From Opitutaceae bacterium BACL24 MAG-120322-bin51 (GTDB lineage: Bacteria > Verrucomicrobiota > Verrucomicrobiia > Opitutales > Coraliomargaritaceae), in assembly GCA_905182435.1 (NCBI GenBank), contig CAJJBN010000028.1, forward strand, positions 1 through 64,000: a stretch of DNA of 64,000 bases, in the 5' to 3' direction. Under the pieces are notes generated by a model. That model saw only the letters and a list, made by a program, of their open reading frames with translations, was not told the DNA's origin and searched no databases. Every line of letters begins with the position of its first letter. The first letter of the stretch is position 1. Shown here in pieces: positions 48,990-58,464 of the stretch. A program made the translations under genes and the position numbers.

Positions 48990-49498
48990 TTCAAACCGAC
49001 AAAGTCTTTACTTGGTTCATTGGCACTCAACTACCAGCGGCTCCAGAGGTCTATTGCTCGTGGACGTGCGAACTGCAGCCATGTCGAGCCTCGCCCCTAG
49101 GAGCGGAATGCAGTTCATCCGCCATGGTCAACCTTTACCGCCCCGTCTTAAAAGAAGTAAATCAGCGACCAAATCGGACTGCGTCTATCACGCATTTTCG
49201 TATCGATCTTCGGCGTGGCGCTCGCCCTCACAGCATGGCATTCAAAGATGCTGCGGGCTTTGCATGCCTGACCTTCAACATCAGCAGTATCACCTACGGC
49301 GCCATGCTCGGTGTCTTCCTGCGGGGAATCCCCGCCACCCGCTGCTCTGACCGCGGCAACTTGATTTCAATGCCCAGTGGCAGCCTGACTTACACGACAC
49401 TCTTAACATTGATTGAGACGAGGAATCTAGCGCTCGGTTGGACGTGGTTAATCGTGATCGACACCGCGTGGACCTGTGGCCTCCGCTGTTTATGGCAC
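48990..49498 (+). pseudogene. Decayed C-terminal part of a sodium:solute symporter (SSS family)
   Basis: Pieces in different frames follow one another in the order of an SSS transporter: TDKVFTWFIGTQLPAA, then RGLLLVDVRTAAMSSLAP, SSSAMVNLYRPVLKE, SRIFVSIFGVALALTAWHSK, ITYGAMLGVFLRGI, CSDRGNLISM and NLALGWTWLIVIDTA. At least three frame changes are needed and the N-terminal half is missing. Unlike the single-base breaks in other genes of the window, this is true decay. It lies between the CheY-like gene and the Cys-rich protein gene. Confidence 0.75.
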
Positions 49499-49499
49499 G

Positions 49500-49535
49500 A
49501 AAAAGCCCCGCGATCTGAATGACCCACGGGGCTTT
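49500..49535 (-). terminator. Terminator, mainly for the minus strand
   Basis: AAAGCCCC pairs with GGGGCTTT; on the minus strand the hairpin is followed by five T. It lies about 75 bases past the stop of the Cys-Cys repeat gene and just beyond the symporter remnant, whose original terminator it may also be. Confidence 0.65.
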
Positions 49536-49610
49536 GAATAAAGATAGTCTACTGCTTAACCTTATTGGCCAGCATACCTGCTTGCCACCAGTTACAGCGG
49601 CTGCGGCAGA

Positions 49611-49829
49611 CTATTTTGCGCAGCAAGATTTAGCACCGTCCGCTGCAACAGCATCTTTTGCGCAGCAAGATTTGGCACCGTCCGCTGGAACAGCATCTTT
49701 TGAGCAGCAAGATTTGGCAGCAGCACCATCTTTTGCATCAGCATCGTTATGAGCAGCACAACTGCCACACGCGCTCGCTGAGATCGCACCAGCAATTAAC
49801 AGAATCGGAATAAGTAGGAATTTTTTCAT
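49611..49829 (-). CDS. small secreted Cys-Cys repeat protein
   Basis: A 72-residue product with a signal peptide (FLLIPILLIAGAISASA) followed by CGSCAAHND and 14-residue repeats of the type KDAVAADGAKSCCA (three CC pairs in total, all in the form KSCC-A/S-K). The repeat is 42 bases at DNA level, about two and a half copies, nearly identical. Cys pairs spaced by acidic/Ala linkers suggest metal or thiol chemistry outside the cytoplasm, or a lipoprotein anchored by the first Cys. No family recognised. Repeat number may vary between strains. It is divergent from dus. Confidence 0.72.
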   Translation of the reverse strand: MKKFLLIPILLIAGAISASACGSCAAHNDADAKDGAAAKSCCSKDAVPADGAKSCCAKDAVAADGAKSCCAK

Positions 49830-49960
49830 TTTTATATTTATGGTTAGGATATGAAGTATATCATTAGTTCTACGTCTTGTCGAATCTTTCGATAGACTTT
49901 CTATTGGAGCCGCCTAACTTCTTCCTATTCCCATTTTTTCACACAAAGTTCGATAATTGC

Positions 49961-50985
<1,025 letters not shown>

Positions 50986-50986
<1 letters not shown>

Positions 50987-51457
50987 TGAACAAAATCCTC
51001 TTTCTCTGCATGGGCAACATCTGCCGCTCTCCCGGCAGCTCACTGTGTCTTCCAACATCTAGTCGACCAAGCCGGACTCGCCGATCAATTCGAAATTGAG
51101 TCTGCTGGCACCATCGGCTTTCACGTCGGCTCATCGCCCGACAAACGCATGCAGCACTGCATGCGTACACGCAATATCCCGATCATCGGCCATTCGCGTC
51201 AACTTCAGTCCAGCGATCTTGAAGCCTACGATCTGATTCTGGCGATGGACAACGACAACCTGATCGATGCGCGCGCCCTCGATCCCTCTGGTAAACTGCA
51301 TCACAAAGTCCAACTCTTCTGTGACTATTGCACCGCTCATCGCCAAACCGAAGTACCTGATCCGTATTACGGCGGTGACCAAGGCTTCGAACACGTACTC
51401 GACCTAATCGAAGATGGCTGCGCGAATTTGCTTAAAAAGTTGAGTGCCGATCAATAA
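50986..51457 (+). CDS. low-molecular-weight protein-tyrosine phosphatase, one-base frameshift
   Basis: The signature C-x5-R is intact in [13 protein letters not shown] right after a GTG start. The next residues expected ([19 protein letters not shown]) appear only in the following frame; the break is at a CCC run, 51031-51033. The remainder ([37 protein letters not shown]; general acid in [12 protein letters not shown]) is complete and ends at 51457. Without the extra base the protein has 156 residues, normal for the family, which includes Wzb-type phosphatases of capsule regulation. It is translationally coupled to dus and lies upstream of efp. Confidence 0.85.
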
Positions 51458-51549
51458 GCCGCGCGTAGCCACCCTTTGCGCTGCTGCCGAATCGCTTGAC
51501 AGGCTCGCAAAGCACTGGAAGATCTATTTTTTTAACACCACAAATACTT

Positions 51550-52107
51550 ATGGCATCTCCTACAGACGTTCGCAAAGGCAAGGTCCTCAACTACCAGGGC
51601 ACTCCGCACCTGGTTCTCGACGTGCAGCACCGCACACAAGGCCGCCAGGCTGGCTTCATGCAAGTCACCATGCGCAACCTGAGTTCTGGATCCAGTACCA
51701 ACACCAAGATCCGCACCACGGACTCCGTCGAGATTATGCACACCGACATGGTGAAGCTTGAGTATAGTTACGTCGATGGCGACGGCTACCACTTCATGGA
51801 TCCCGAAACCTTCGAAGATATTATCCTCGATACCTCTCTAGTCGAAGACTCAAAGGAGTTCCTCGTCGAAACTCAGGTATACAGCATTCTTCACGTCAAC
51901 GACAAGCCGATCCAAATCGAGCTGCCAGCGTCGATCGAAATGAAGGTCATCGAATCCGCCGAAGGCATTAAAGGTGACACCGCCAGCAACGTGCAAAAGC
52001 CAGCTACACTCGAAACTGGCCTCGTCGTGCAAGTGCCCCTGTTCGTCAAAGAAGGCGACGTGCTCAAGATCAGCACCTCTGAAAAGTCCTACATGGGCCG
52101 CGCCTAG
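51550..52107 (+). CDS. efp: elongation factor P
   Basis: Helps ribosomes that stall at polyproline stretches. The 185-residue protein has three beta-barrel parts, ending in the signature ESAEGIKGDTASNVQKPATL and GLVVQVPLFVKEGDVLKIST. The tip of domain I, which is modified and reaches the peptidyl transferase centre, reads HRTQGRQAGFMQV: residue 32 is Arg where E. coli has Lys34. Arg at the tip is known from EF-P that is rhamnosylated by EarP, but no earP gene is near. The ATG at 51550 was chosen over 51496. A strong terminator follows. Confidence 0.93.
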   Translation: MASPTDVRKGKVLNYQGTPHLVLDVQHRTQGRQAGFMQVTMRNLSSGSSTNTKIRTTDSVEIMHTDMVKLEYSYVDGDGYHFMDPETFEDIILDTSLVEDSKEFLVETQVYSILHVNDKPIQIELPASIEMKVIESAEGIKGDTASNVQKPATLETGLVVQVPLFVKEGDVLKISTSEKSYMGRA

Positions 52108-52135
52108 GCGCTCCAGCTCGACACATTTTATAAAC

Positions 52136-52172
52136 AAAAACGGCGGACGCTTTACGTGTCCGCCGTTTTTTT
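52136..52172 (+). terminator. Intrinsic terminator of efp
   Basis: CGGCGGAC pairs with GTCCGCCG, extended by five A-T pairs, with seven T after the stem. Confidence 0.9.
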
Positions 52173-52190
52173 GTGCATCACTCTTAGGGC

Positions 52191-52254
52191 GGCCTCCGTC
52201 CTATGCCGGAGGTGCGCCAGAGTTAGCCAACGCCCCCATCTGACGACGGAGGCC
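52191..52254. repeat. Short inverted-repeat element
   Basis: Perfect 10-base ends, GGCCTCCGTC and GACGGAGGCC, with an internal CCGGAGG; it separates the convergent efp and pyrC genes. The arms share CCTCCGT with the palindrome of the array at 31 kb. Confidence 0.65.
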
Positions 52255-52259
52255 ACTTA

Positions 52260-53258
52260 TTAGTGAATCGATGTCACTGCCCAAGGGATCGTCTCGCCGG
52301 CACGATACGGCACCACCTCGCCATAGCGCTCTGGCACAAGCATGCCAACCTTCTCCAGCTTCACAGTTTTCGATAGCGGCGTGAAGTTATGAATGCGCTG
52401 AGCATTGCCACTGACAAATGCCTGCAAATTATCCAACGCACCGTGCTCCTCAAATAGCTCGACCAAGGTCGGCAAACAAACCGGCGCGGTGAAGAGCCCT
52501 GCCGCACAACCGCAGCACTCCTTCTTGGAGATTGGGTGTGGCGCGGAATCGCTGCCAAACATCAATTTAGGATGAGCTTGCAAAGCGGCCGCCAACAACG
52601 CTTCGCGATCCTCCGGACGCTTCGCGATCGGCTTACAGAACAGGTGCGGCTGCAACATGCCGCCCGCCACATCGTTCAGTGTAATGATTAGGTGGTGCAG
52701 CGTGACCGTGGCATGTAGATTCTCATAGCGATCCAGCATCTCGACCGCGTCACGGGTCGTGATATGCTCCATCGTGATTTTCAACTTGGGAAATTTCTGC
52801 GCGAGATACTCATAACTGGCGAGAAACTCCTTCTCGCGATCCATCACGAAGCCATGCGTCTCGCCGTGGATCATCAACGGAATCCCCATTTCTTCCATTA
52901 ACTTGAACGTGCCCTCGACTGCACTGAGCTCTTTAACGCCTGCTTCGCTATTGGTGGTCGCACCTGCCGGATAGAGCTTGATGCCAAAGATGTGCTCACG
53001 CGCAGCGGCTAGCTCGGCCTCACTGTAGTTGCGAAAAAACAACATCATCAACGGGTCAAAGACCGTGTCGCCCTTAGCCACATTGATCTGATCACGATAC
53101 ACCTGCAGGCGTTCCAGATTATCAACTGGCGGCACCAGATTCGGCATAATGATCGCTCCGGAAAAATGCTCCGCGCTGAGCGGCGTCACGCGCTCCATCA
53201 TTGCCCCCTCGCGGAGGTGCAAGTGCATATCAAGTGGTGAATCAAAAACAAATTCCAT
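52260..53258 (-). CDS. pyrC: dihydroorotase
   Basis: Forms dihydroorotate from carbamoyl aspartate in pyrimidine synthesis. The 332-residue protein is of the class II type (E. coli PyrC-like). Zinc ligands H12 and H14 ([11 protein letters not shown]), the carboxylated Lys K94 ([14 protein letters not shown]), further His in [11 protein letters not shown] and [11 protein letters not shown], and the catalytic Asp in FGSDSAPHP are all present. Length and start are normal. No other pyr gene is adjacent. Confidence 0.96.
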   Translation of the reverse strand: MEFVFDSPLDMHLHLREGAMMERVTPLSAEHFSGAIIMPNLVPPVDNLERLQVYRDQINVAKGDTVFDPLMMLFFRNYSEAELAAAREHIFGIKLYPAGATTNSEAGVKELSAVEGTFKLMEEMGIPLMIHGETHGFVMDREKEFLASYEYLAQKFPKLKITMEHITTRDAVEMLDRYENLHATVTLHHLIITLNDVAGGMLQPHLFCKPIAKRPEDREALLAAALQAHPKLMFGSDSAPHPISKKECCGCAAGLFTAPVCLPTLVELFEEHGALDNLQAFVSGNAQRIHNFTPLSKTVKLEKVGMLVPERYGEVVPYRAGETIPWAVTSIH

Positions 53259-53354
53259 ACCAGTACGCTACGCCGCCCCACCCTCAGCTGCAAAGCATAA
53301 AGATACCGAGAGGGTGAAGAAATCATTCCTGGCACACAAACCATTCAATCGCTG

Positions 53355-53377
53355 GAGTTAAACCCGCTCGCTACGAC
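53355..53377. repeat. Dispersed intergenic repeat copy
   Basis: GAGTTAAACCCGCTCGCTAC resembles 9813-9836 and, in reverse complement, 12613-12634. It lies in the spacer 53259-53479, which has no gene. Confidence 0.4.
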
Positions 53378-53479
53378 TTTAGCTATTATTCGTAGCACTG
53401 TTTATGCCAGCAGTCATTCAAGCAGAAATACCAGAGTCACACCCTCTGCTGTTAACAGCGGAAGGATGCCGTTTGTCAT

Positions 53480-54079
53480 TTATTTTTCCAAGATACTGCA
53501 CATCAACTCGACCGCTTTCGCGCGATGGCTGAGCTGGCTCTTCACCGCATCACCGAGTTGCGCGAAGCTTTCACTATAGCCATCCGGAATAAAGATCGGG
53601 TCATAACCGAAGCCGCCGTCGCCATGGACTTCGGTATCGATGCGACCTTCGCAACATCCATCGTAATGCGTGATGTAGCCATCGTGGTCGATCACGCACA
53701 ACACGCAACGAAAGCGTGCAGTGCGCTCGGCCTTCGGCACATCCTTCAATGCGTCGAGCAGTTTCACTACATTGTCTTGGTCGCTCGCGTCCACCCCGGC
53801 GTAACGTGCAGAATAGATCCCTGGCGCCCCGTCGAGTGCATCCACTTCAAGACCGGAGTCGTCCGCCATCACCCAAGCATCTGCAGGCGCCAGCTTACGC
53901 AGTGCTTCGGCTTTGATTTGCGCATTCGCGGCAAAGGTCGAACCGTTCTCATCCACATCAGGCATGCCGCCACAGGCTTTTGCGGAAACCACTTCGAATG
54001 GAAGTCCCTTGAGTAGTAGTTCGAATTCTTCGACTTTGTGAGCGTTGCCAGTGGCGATAATGAGTGAGTGTTGTGTCAT
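53480..54079 (-). CDS. rdgB: XTP/dITP pyrophosphatase (RdgB/HAM1)
   Basis: Removes non-standard purine nucleotides (dITP, XTP) before they enter nucleic acids. The 199-residue product shows the family motifs [50 protein letters not shown] and [15 protein letters not shown]. The ATG at 54079 ([15 protein letters not shown]) was chosen; the frame is open further upstream into a palindromic repeat and that part is not family-like. Confidence 0.95.
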   Translation of the reverse strand: MTQHSLIIATGNAHKVEEFELLLKGLPFEVVSAKACGGMPDVDENGSTFAANAQIKAEALRKLAPADAWVMADDSGLEVDALDGAPGIYSARYAGVDASDQDNVVKLLDALKDVPKAERTARFRCVLCVIDHDGYITHYDGCCEGRIDTEVHGDGGFGYDPIFIPDGYSESFAQLGDAVKSQLSHRAKAVELMCSILEK

Positions 54080-54110
54080 AATTGTAGTTCGTAATTTTAA
54101 AGCTGTAATT

Positions 54111-54194
54111 TTGTGGAGGGCAACGCTCCGTCGTTGCCGCCGATCAGAGAGAGCGAAACCTACGCATGGCAATGACGGAGCATTGCCCTCCAAG
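54111..54194. repeat. 84-bp inverted-repeat element with 26-bp arms
   Basis: The left arm (GGAGGGCAACGCTCCGTCGT, then TGCC) matches the reverse complement of the right arm (GGAGGGCAATGCTCCGTCAT, then TGCC) except for C/T changes that keep G-U pairing in RNA. A related, decayed copy lies at 12506-12575. It sits between rdgB and the end of ribD and may fold as a long hairpin in the transcript. Confidence 0.75.
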
Positions 54195-54217
54195 TTTTTT
54201 GATTATTCTAAGCACTA

Positions 54218-55334
54218 CTAAAAACTGCCGCGGGTGAGAATATCTTCCCCTAAAATTGCGTGGCGCACATGATTGAGCTGCAGCGCGTCGCGCATCGACT
54301 GCGTATCGCGCGCACTACCGATACCCGGGGTCGCGCAATCGCTCATAAACTTCGGCGCTTGATAAATAAAGGCATAATCGACCAGCTGCCGCTCCAGTAA
54401 ACTGGAGGCCAGTGTCGGCCCAGTCTCGACATACACGCCGCAGATTTCCTCCTCTGCGCAACGCTTACGAAAAGCCTCCCAATCTAAATGCCCATCGACT
54501 TCTGGCAATTCCCAGACGCTCACGCCATGGGCAGTGAGTTGACCGCGCAGATCAACATCCGCTGCCGGGCCACACAGCACAGTCGTGCGCCCCTGGTGCG
54601 CGTCGGTATACAGCTGCGGCCAGCGCGTTTCGCGCACAGTGCGCAAACTCCGATCAAACACAAAACGCCGCGGACACCAGGTCGACTCGCCAATCCGGCT
54701 CGTCAGGCTCGGATCATCGCGCAGCACCGTATTCGCTCCCACTGCGATCGCCGGAAAATAGCGCCGCCAACGCATCACATCCGCCCGTGCCGCCTCACCC
54801 GTCACCCATTGCGAGTGCCCCGAAGCCGCCGCAAATTTACCGTCTAATGTGAGCGCCATCTTCGCCGCGATCAGCGGCCGGTTGCTCACAATCCAATGGT
54901 TGAAAATTAAATTCAGATCGGTGCAATCCTGCGCCAGCAGCCCTTCGATCACATTGACGCCCGCTGCGCGTAACAGCGCGAGCCCCTGCCCGGCATGATC
55001 TGGGTTCGGATCGACTGCGCCCACGACCACGTTCCGCAGGCCCGACTCAAGAATCGCAGTGGTGCAAGCGCCGGTGCGGCCACAGCTGCTGCAAGGCTCT
55101 AAAGTTCACATAAATCGTCGCACCTTCGGCCGGCTTGCGTCCCAGCGCTTGCAGTGCTTCGATCTCAGCATGCGGTTGCCCCGACGCATGATGCCAGCCT
55201 TCAGCCACGATCTGCCCCTGCTCGACGATCACCGCGCCGACCATAGGGTTCGGGTGCGTTTGCCCCCAGGCTCGCTGCGCTAATTTAAGCGCATGCGCCA
55301 TAAAGGCTTGGTGCGACTGGTCAGCTGAACTCAT
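54218..55334 (-). CDS. ribD: bifunctional riboflavin deaminase/reductase, one-base frameshift
   Basis: Catalyses two successive steps of riboflavin synthesis. The deaminase domain begins MSSADQSHQAFMAHALKLAQ with the zinc motif PHAEIEAL. The second zinc motif (LEPCSSCGRTGACTTAIL) appears only in the next frame; the break falls in a run of three T (minus strand) at 55101-55103. The reductase domain follows (AAKMALTLDGKFAAASGHSQ; ETGPTLASSLLERQLVDY). Without the extra base the protein has 371 residues, normal for RibD. The start overlaps the stop of the MBL-fold gene by four bases. Confidence 0.88.
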
Positions 55335-55964
55335 GCGCGCACAAATGGATTACCGCCTTTTTCTTCGGCGACCGAGGTATTTGGGCCATGCCCAGGATAG
55401 ATAACCGTCGCATCCGGCAGCGTATAAACCTGTGTTTTGATCGATTGCTCGAGCACTGAGAAGTCGCCGCCCGGTAAATCGTAACGCCCGACGCTTCCAG
55501 CAAAAATCACATCGCCAACGATCGCCGCCTGTGCGCTAGCCACATAGACTAAGATATTTCCAGGGCAATGGCCGGGCACGTGACGGATCTCCAACTGGTC
55601 GCCCAGTAGATCGAGCGTATCGCCCGCTTTGATCCAGTGGTCAATCGGCACAGGCAACAACTCCAGACCTGGGAATCGCATAGCTCGCCATTTTCGAAGG
55701 AGCCGCAAACATTTCAGTGTCGGCCAGATGCCCATAAGTCGGAATCCCTGCTGCGGCAAATTTGTGGCCATCCAAAATATGATCCCAGTGTCCATGTGTT
55801 AAAATCAGCGCCACAATCTGGCAGCCATGCTGCTGCGCAACTTGCATCGCCCAATCGTAGGCCTCGGCGGGTGCATCGACAATCACACACTCCTTGCGTG
55901 TCGGTTCAATCAGGGCAAACGCATTGGTGCCGATCGGAGGCAATTCTTGAGATTCAATAATCAT
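55331..55964 (-). CDS. MBL-fold (glyoxalase II-like) hydrolase, one-base frameshift
   Basis: A GloB/YcbL-type metal hydrolase. The first half has the zinc motif LILTHGHWDHILDGHKFAAA; the second half, in the next frame, has HVPGHCPGNILVY, AAIVGDVIFAGSVGRYDLPG and VIYPGHGPNTSVAEEK. The break falls at a CCC run (minus strand), 55671-55673; without it the protein has 210 residues, as expected. Such enzymes hydrolyse thioesters, but the substrate is open. The start used is ATG 55964. It is coupled to ribD by a four-base overlap. Confidence 0.85.
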
Positions 55965-56221
55965 GTGCACTTGACGATGCAGCGCATGCGCTGGGTTTCA
56001 ACCAAGAACACAGCACTTTCGGTGCGGTCATCCATTGTCTGTAACACAGGTCGAGGCGGGCGGGCAGCCTGACCGAGCAATCGAAAATGGCAGGCACGGA
56101 CGGATTGCTTGGCTACGCTCAGGGCTTTCGCCCCCAGCCTGCGGCTGTCCGTTCCGCTGCGCTGCACGTACCCTCGGCTCGGGTTCGCATCTCATCCCTC
56201 TTACCTAATTGGGCTGCGCCC

Positions 56222-56320
<99 letters not shown>

Positions 56321-56465
56321 GTGGTTGAACAAATTAATCGTAGCTCTCAGGTCAATAGAAATCGACCTTTTAGACCATTATTTGCTCAAATGAACCATTG
56401 ACTCATCATTAAACCGACTCTAATTATCAAGATCGATTGATTAACAAAACTGATAAACTTGCCGT

Positions 56466-57008
56466 ATGAATCACACACTTGCTTGCATTGCACTGACACT
56501 TATAAGCTCCAGCCTGCTAGCTGAGATGGGCGCCACAGACGCTCTAGGCTCACCCTTTGATACCGTTGGTCTGCGTGTCGCGGTTGAAACGAGTACTCCG
56601 GTAAGCCTAACCAGCTACGAGCTGTATGAAACATCTGCACCACAGTGGGACTGGGATCTTTCGGATAAATTTAATGCTGGCCTCGGCTACGAAGCAGCAG
56701 TTGGCGCACTCGCAGGCGAGGGTGAGGTTGCGGGCTACCTACACTTTGGCTTGAATCTTGAATTGGCCCATGAGGACCTACCAGTCGTCTTGGTCCTTCA
56801 ATCCGGCCCATCACTCTACTCCGAGGATACATTCGGCGATTTTGACATTGGCGGTAACATTCAATTCACCAGCAGCATCGGCTTAAATTGGCAAATGTGC
56901 GAACGCTGGGCGGTCGAATATCGCTACCAACACACATCCAATGCAGGACTGGAAGATGAAAATCCGGGCTTAGAGATGCACGCGTTCGCCCTATCGCATT
57001 CTTTCTAA
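56466..57008 (+). CDS. PagL-like lipid A 3-O-deacylase family barrel protein
   Basis: A 180-residue secreted protein with a signal peptide (CIALTLISSSLLA). The mature part alternates like a small beta-barrel (GYLHFGLNLELAHEDLPVVL; IGLNWQMCERWAVEYRYQH). The C-terminal motif YRYQHTSNAGLEDENPG matches the H-x-S-N-A-G of PagL, which carries the catalytic His and Ser, and the protein ends in Phe (LSHSF) as outer-membrane proteins do. PagL removes a 3-O-linked acyl chain from lipid A. The neighbouring waaA adds Kdo to lipid A, which fits an LPS role. A terminator follows. Confidence 0.78.
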   Translation: MNHTLACIALTLISSSLLAEMGATDALGSPFDTVGLRVAVETSTPVSLTSYELYETSAPQWDWDLSDKFNAGLGYEAAVGALAGEGEVAGYLHFGLNLELAHEDLPVVLVLQSGPSLYSEDTFGDFDIGGNIQFTSSIGLNWQMCERWAVEYRYQHTSNAGLEDENPGLEMHAFALSHSF

Positions 57009-57035
57009 GATTCCCGCATACTCTTTTCTCGATAG

Positions 57036-57072
57036 GCCAGAAGCATTTTACTTCTGGCCTATTTTATTTAGC
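57036..57072 (+). terminator. Intrinsic terminator of the PagL-like gene
   Basis: AGGCCAGAAG pairs with CTTCTGGCCT (10 bp, 7-base loop), followed by ATTTTATTT. Confidence 0.85.
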
Positions 57073-57146
57073 ACAGATGCGCGTCAGCTCAGTTTTATCG
57101 CTTTTAAACTTTCAAACTGGCTGAATGACGATTGATATCCTCTAAA

Positions 57147-58448
57147 ATGATTTGGCTCTATCGATTACTGTATATCCCCGCCTTATTGGTGGTGCTGCCC
57201 TACTACGGTTGGCGCATGTGGCGGCGTGGCGGTTACGCAAAAGACTTCCAGCATCGGCTCGGACGATTCCGGCGGCTCAGCCCACCCGCTCCAAATAAGA
57301 AACGCATCTGGCTGCAAGCAGTCAGCGTCGGTGAGATACTGGCAATTGGCCCACTGATCGAAGCCTTACAGGCAGACAATACGATCGAAATCGTACTGAC
57401 CACCACCACCAGCACCGGATACGCCGAGGCCAAAAAACGCTACAAGCAACACGTTTATAGCATTGGCATATTTCCGCTCGATTTCTGGCTGTTTTCACGA
57501 CTGGCGTGGCAACGAATACAGCCAGACGCAATTATTATGACCGAGAGCGAACTCTGGCCTGAGCACTTGCATCGAGCGCGTAACAACCGCATCCCCACAT
57601 TTCTAATCAATGCACGTATCTCAGATAGAAGTTTTAAACGTTATCAAGAAGTACCGAGATTCGCAAAACGCCTGCTACAAAAGCTGGACTACGTCTTCGC
57701 AGCCAGTGATCTAGACCAAGCTCGTCTCATTGAGCTGGGAGCCAATGCAGACACCACCGTATCCACTGGCAGCATCAAATTCGACGTCACTCTCGGGACG
57801 CAACTCGATCAGCTCGCACATGGGGCGCTCTGCGAAGAACTTGGGTTTGGACACCCGGCCGAGCAAGAGCCACCGTTCATCTTACTCGGATCTTCGACCT
57901 GGCCAGGCGAAGAAGCGGCTCTCCTGCGCATCCAAGCGAGTGTCATTGCGACAGGCATCGATTGCCGTCTGCTTTTAGTGCCTCGCCATGCAGAGCGGGC
58001 TCTGGAAATCATACGCTTACTCAAACAGCAGCCGCTCACTTGGCATCAACGCTCACAAAATACCGCGACCCCAAACAGCGTCAGTATTCAGTTGGCCGAC
58101 ACAACTGGTGAGCTCGCTCGCCTCACGCAAGTGGCGGACCTAGCCTTCGTTGGCAAAAGCCTTGAACCAAATATAGGCGGGCAAACACCGATCGAAGCAG
58201 CTGGCATCGGCATCCCTATTTTAATGGGGCCAAACATGACGAATTTTAAGGCAGTGGCAAAATCCTTAGTGCATAGTGGTGCCGCGCTCTACGCAAACGA
58301 TGAAAACCAGCTCAAAGCACTCGTCCTCGATCTAGCCAAAGACTCGAAGGCACGAGCTGCAATGTCACAGGCGGGCAGAGACTGGCACGCAGACAATAAA
58401 GGTAGCAGCGCGCGGATCGCTCATACGATCCTAGCAGCGCTAGACTAA
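57147..58448 (+). CDS. waaA: Kdo transferase (lipid IVA 3-deoxy-D-manno-octulosonic acid transferase)
   Basis: Adds one or more Kdo residues to lipid IVA at the inner membrane (GT30 family). The 433-residue protein has an N-terminal membrane helix (LYRLLYIPALLVVLPYYGW), the family motifs IWLQAVSVGEILAIGPLI (conserved Glu) and MTESELWPEHLHRARNN, INARISDRSFKRYQ, and in the C-terminal half GSSTWPGEEAALLRIQ and GGQTPIEAAGIGIPILMGP. The ATG at 57147 was chosen over a TTG at 57132. It converges with the GspE/PilB gene, 16 bases away. Confidence 0.94.
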   Translation: MIWLYRLLYIPALLVVLPYYGWRMWRRGGYAKDFQHRLGRFRRLSPPAPNKKRIWLQAVSVGEILAIGPLIEALQADNTIEIVLTTTTSTGYAEAKKRYKQHVYSIGIFPLDFWLFSRLAWQRIQPDAIIMTESELWPEHLHRARNNRIPTFLINARISDRSFKRYQEVPRFAKRLLQKLDYVFAASDLDQARLIELGANADTTVSTGSIKFDVTLGTQLDQLAHGALCEELGFGHPAEQEPPFILLGSSTWPGEEAALLRIQASVIATGIDCRLLLVPRHAERALEIIRLLKQQPLTWHQRSQNTATPNSVSIQLADTTGELARLTQVADLAFVGKSLEPNIGGQTPIEAAGIGIPILMGPNMTNFKAVAKSLVHSGAALYANDENQLKALVLDLAKDSKARAAMSQAGRDWHADNKGSSARIAHTILAALD

Positions 58449-58464
58449 GAAGTTGCTAAGTATA

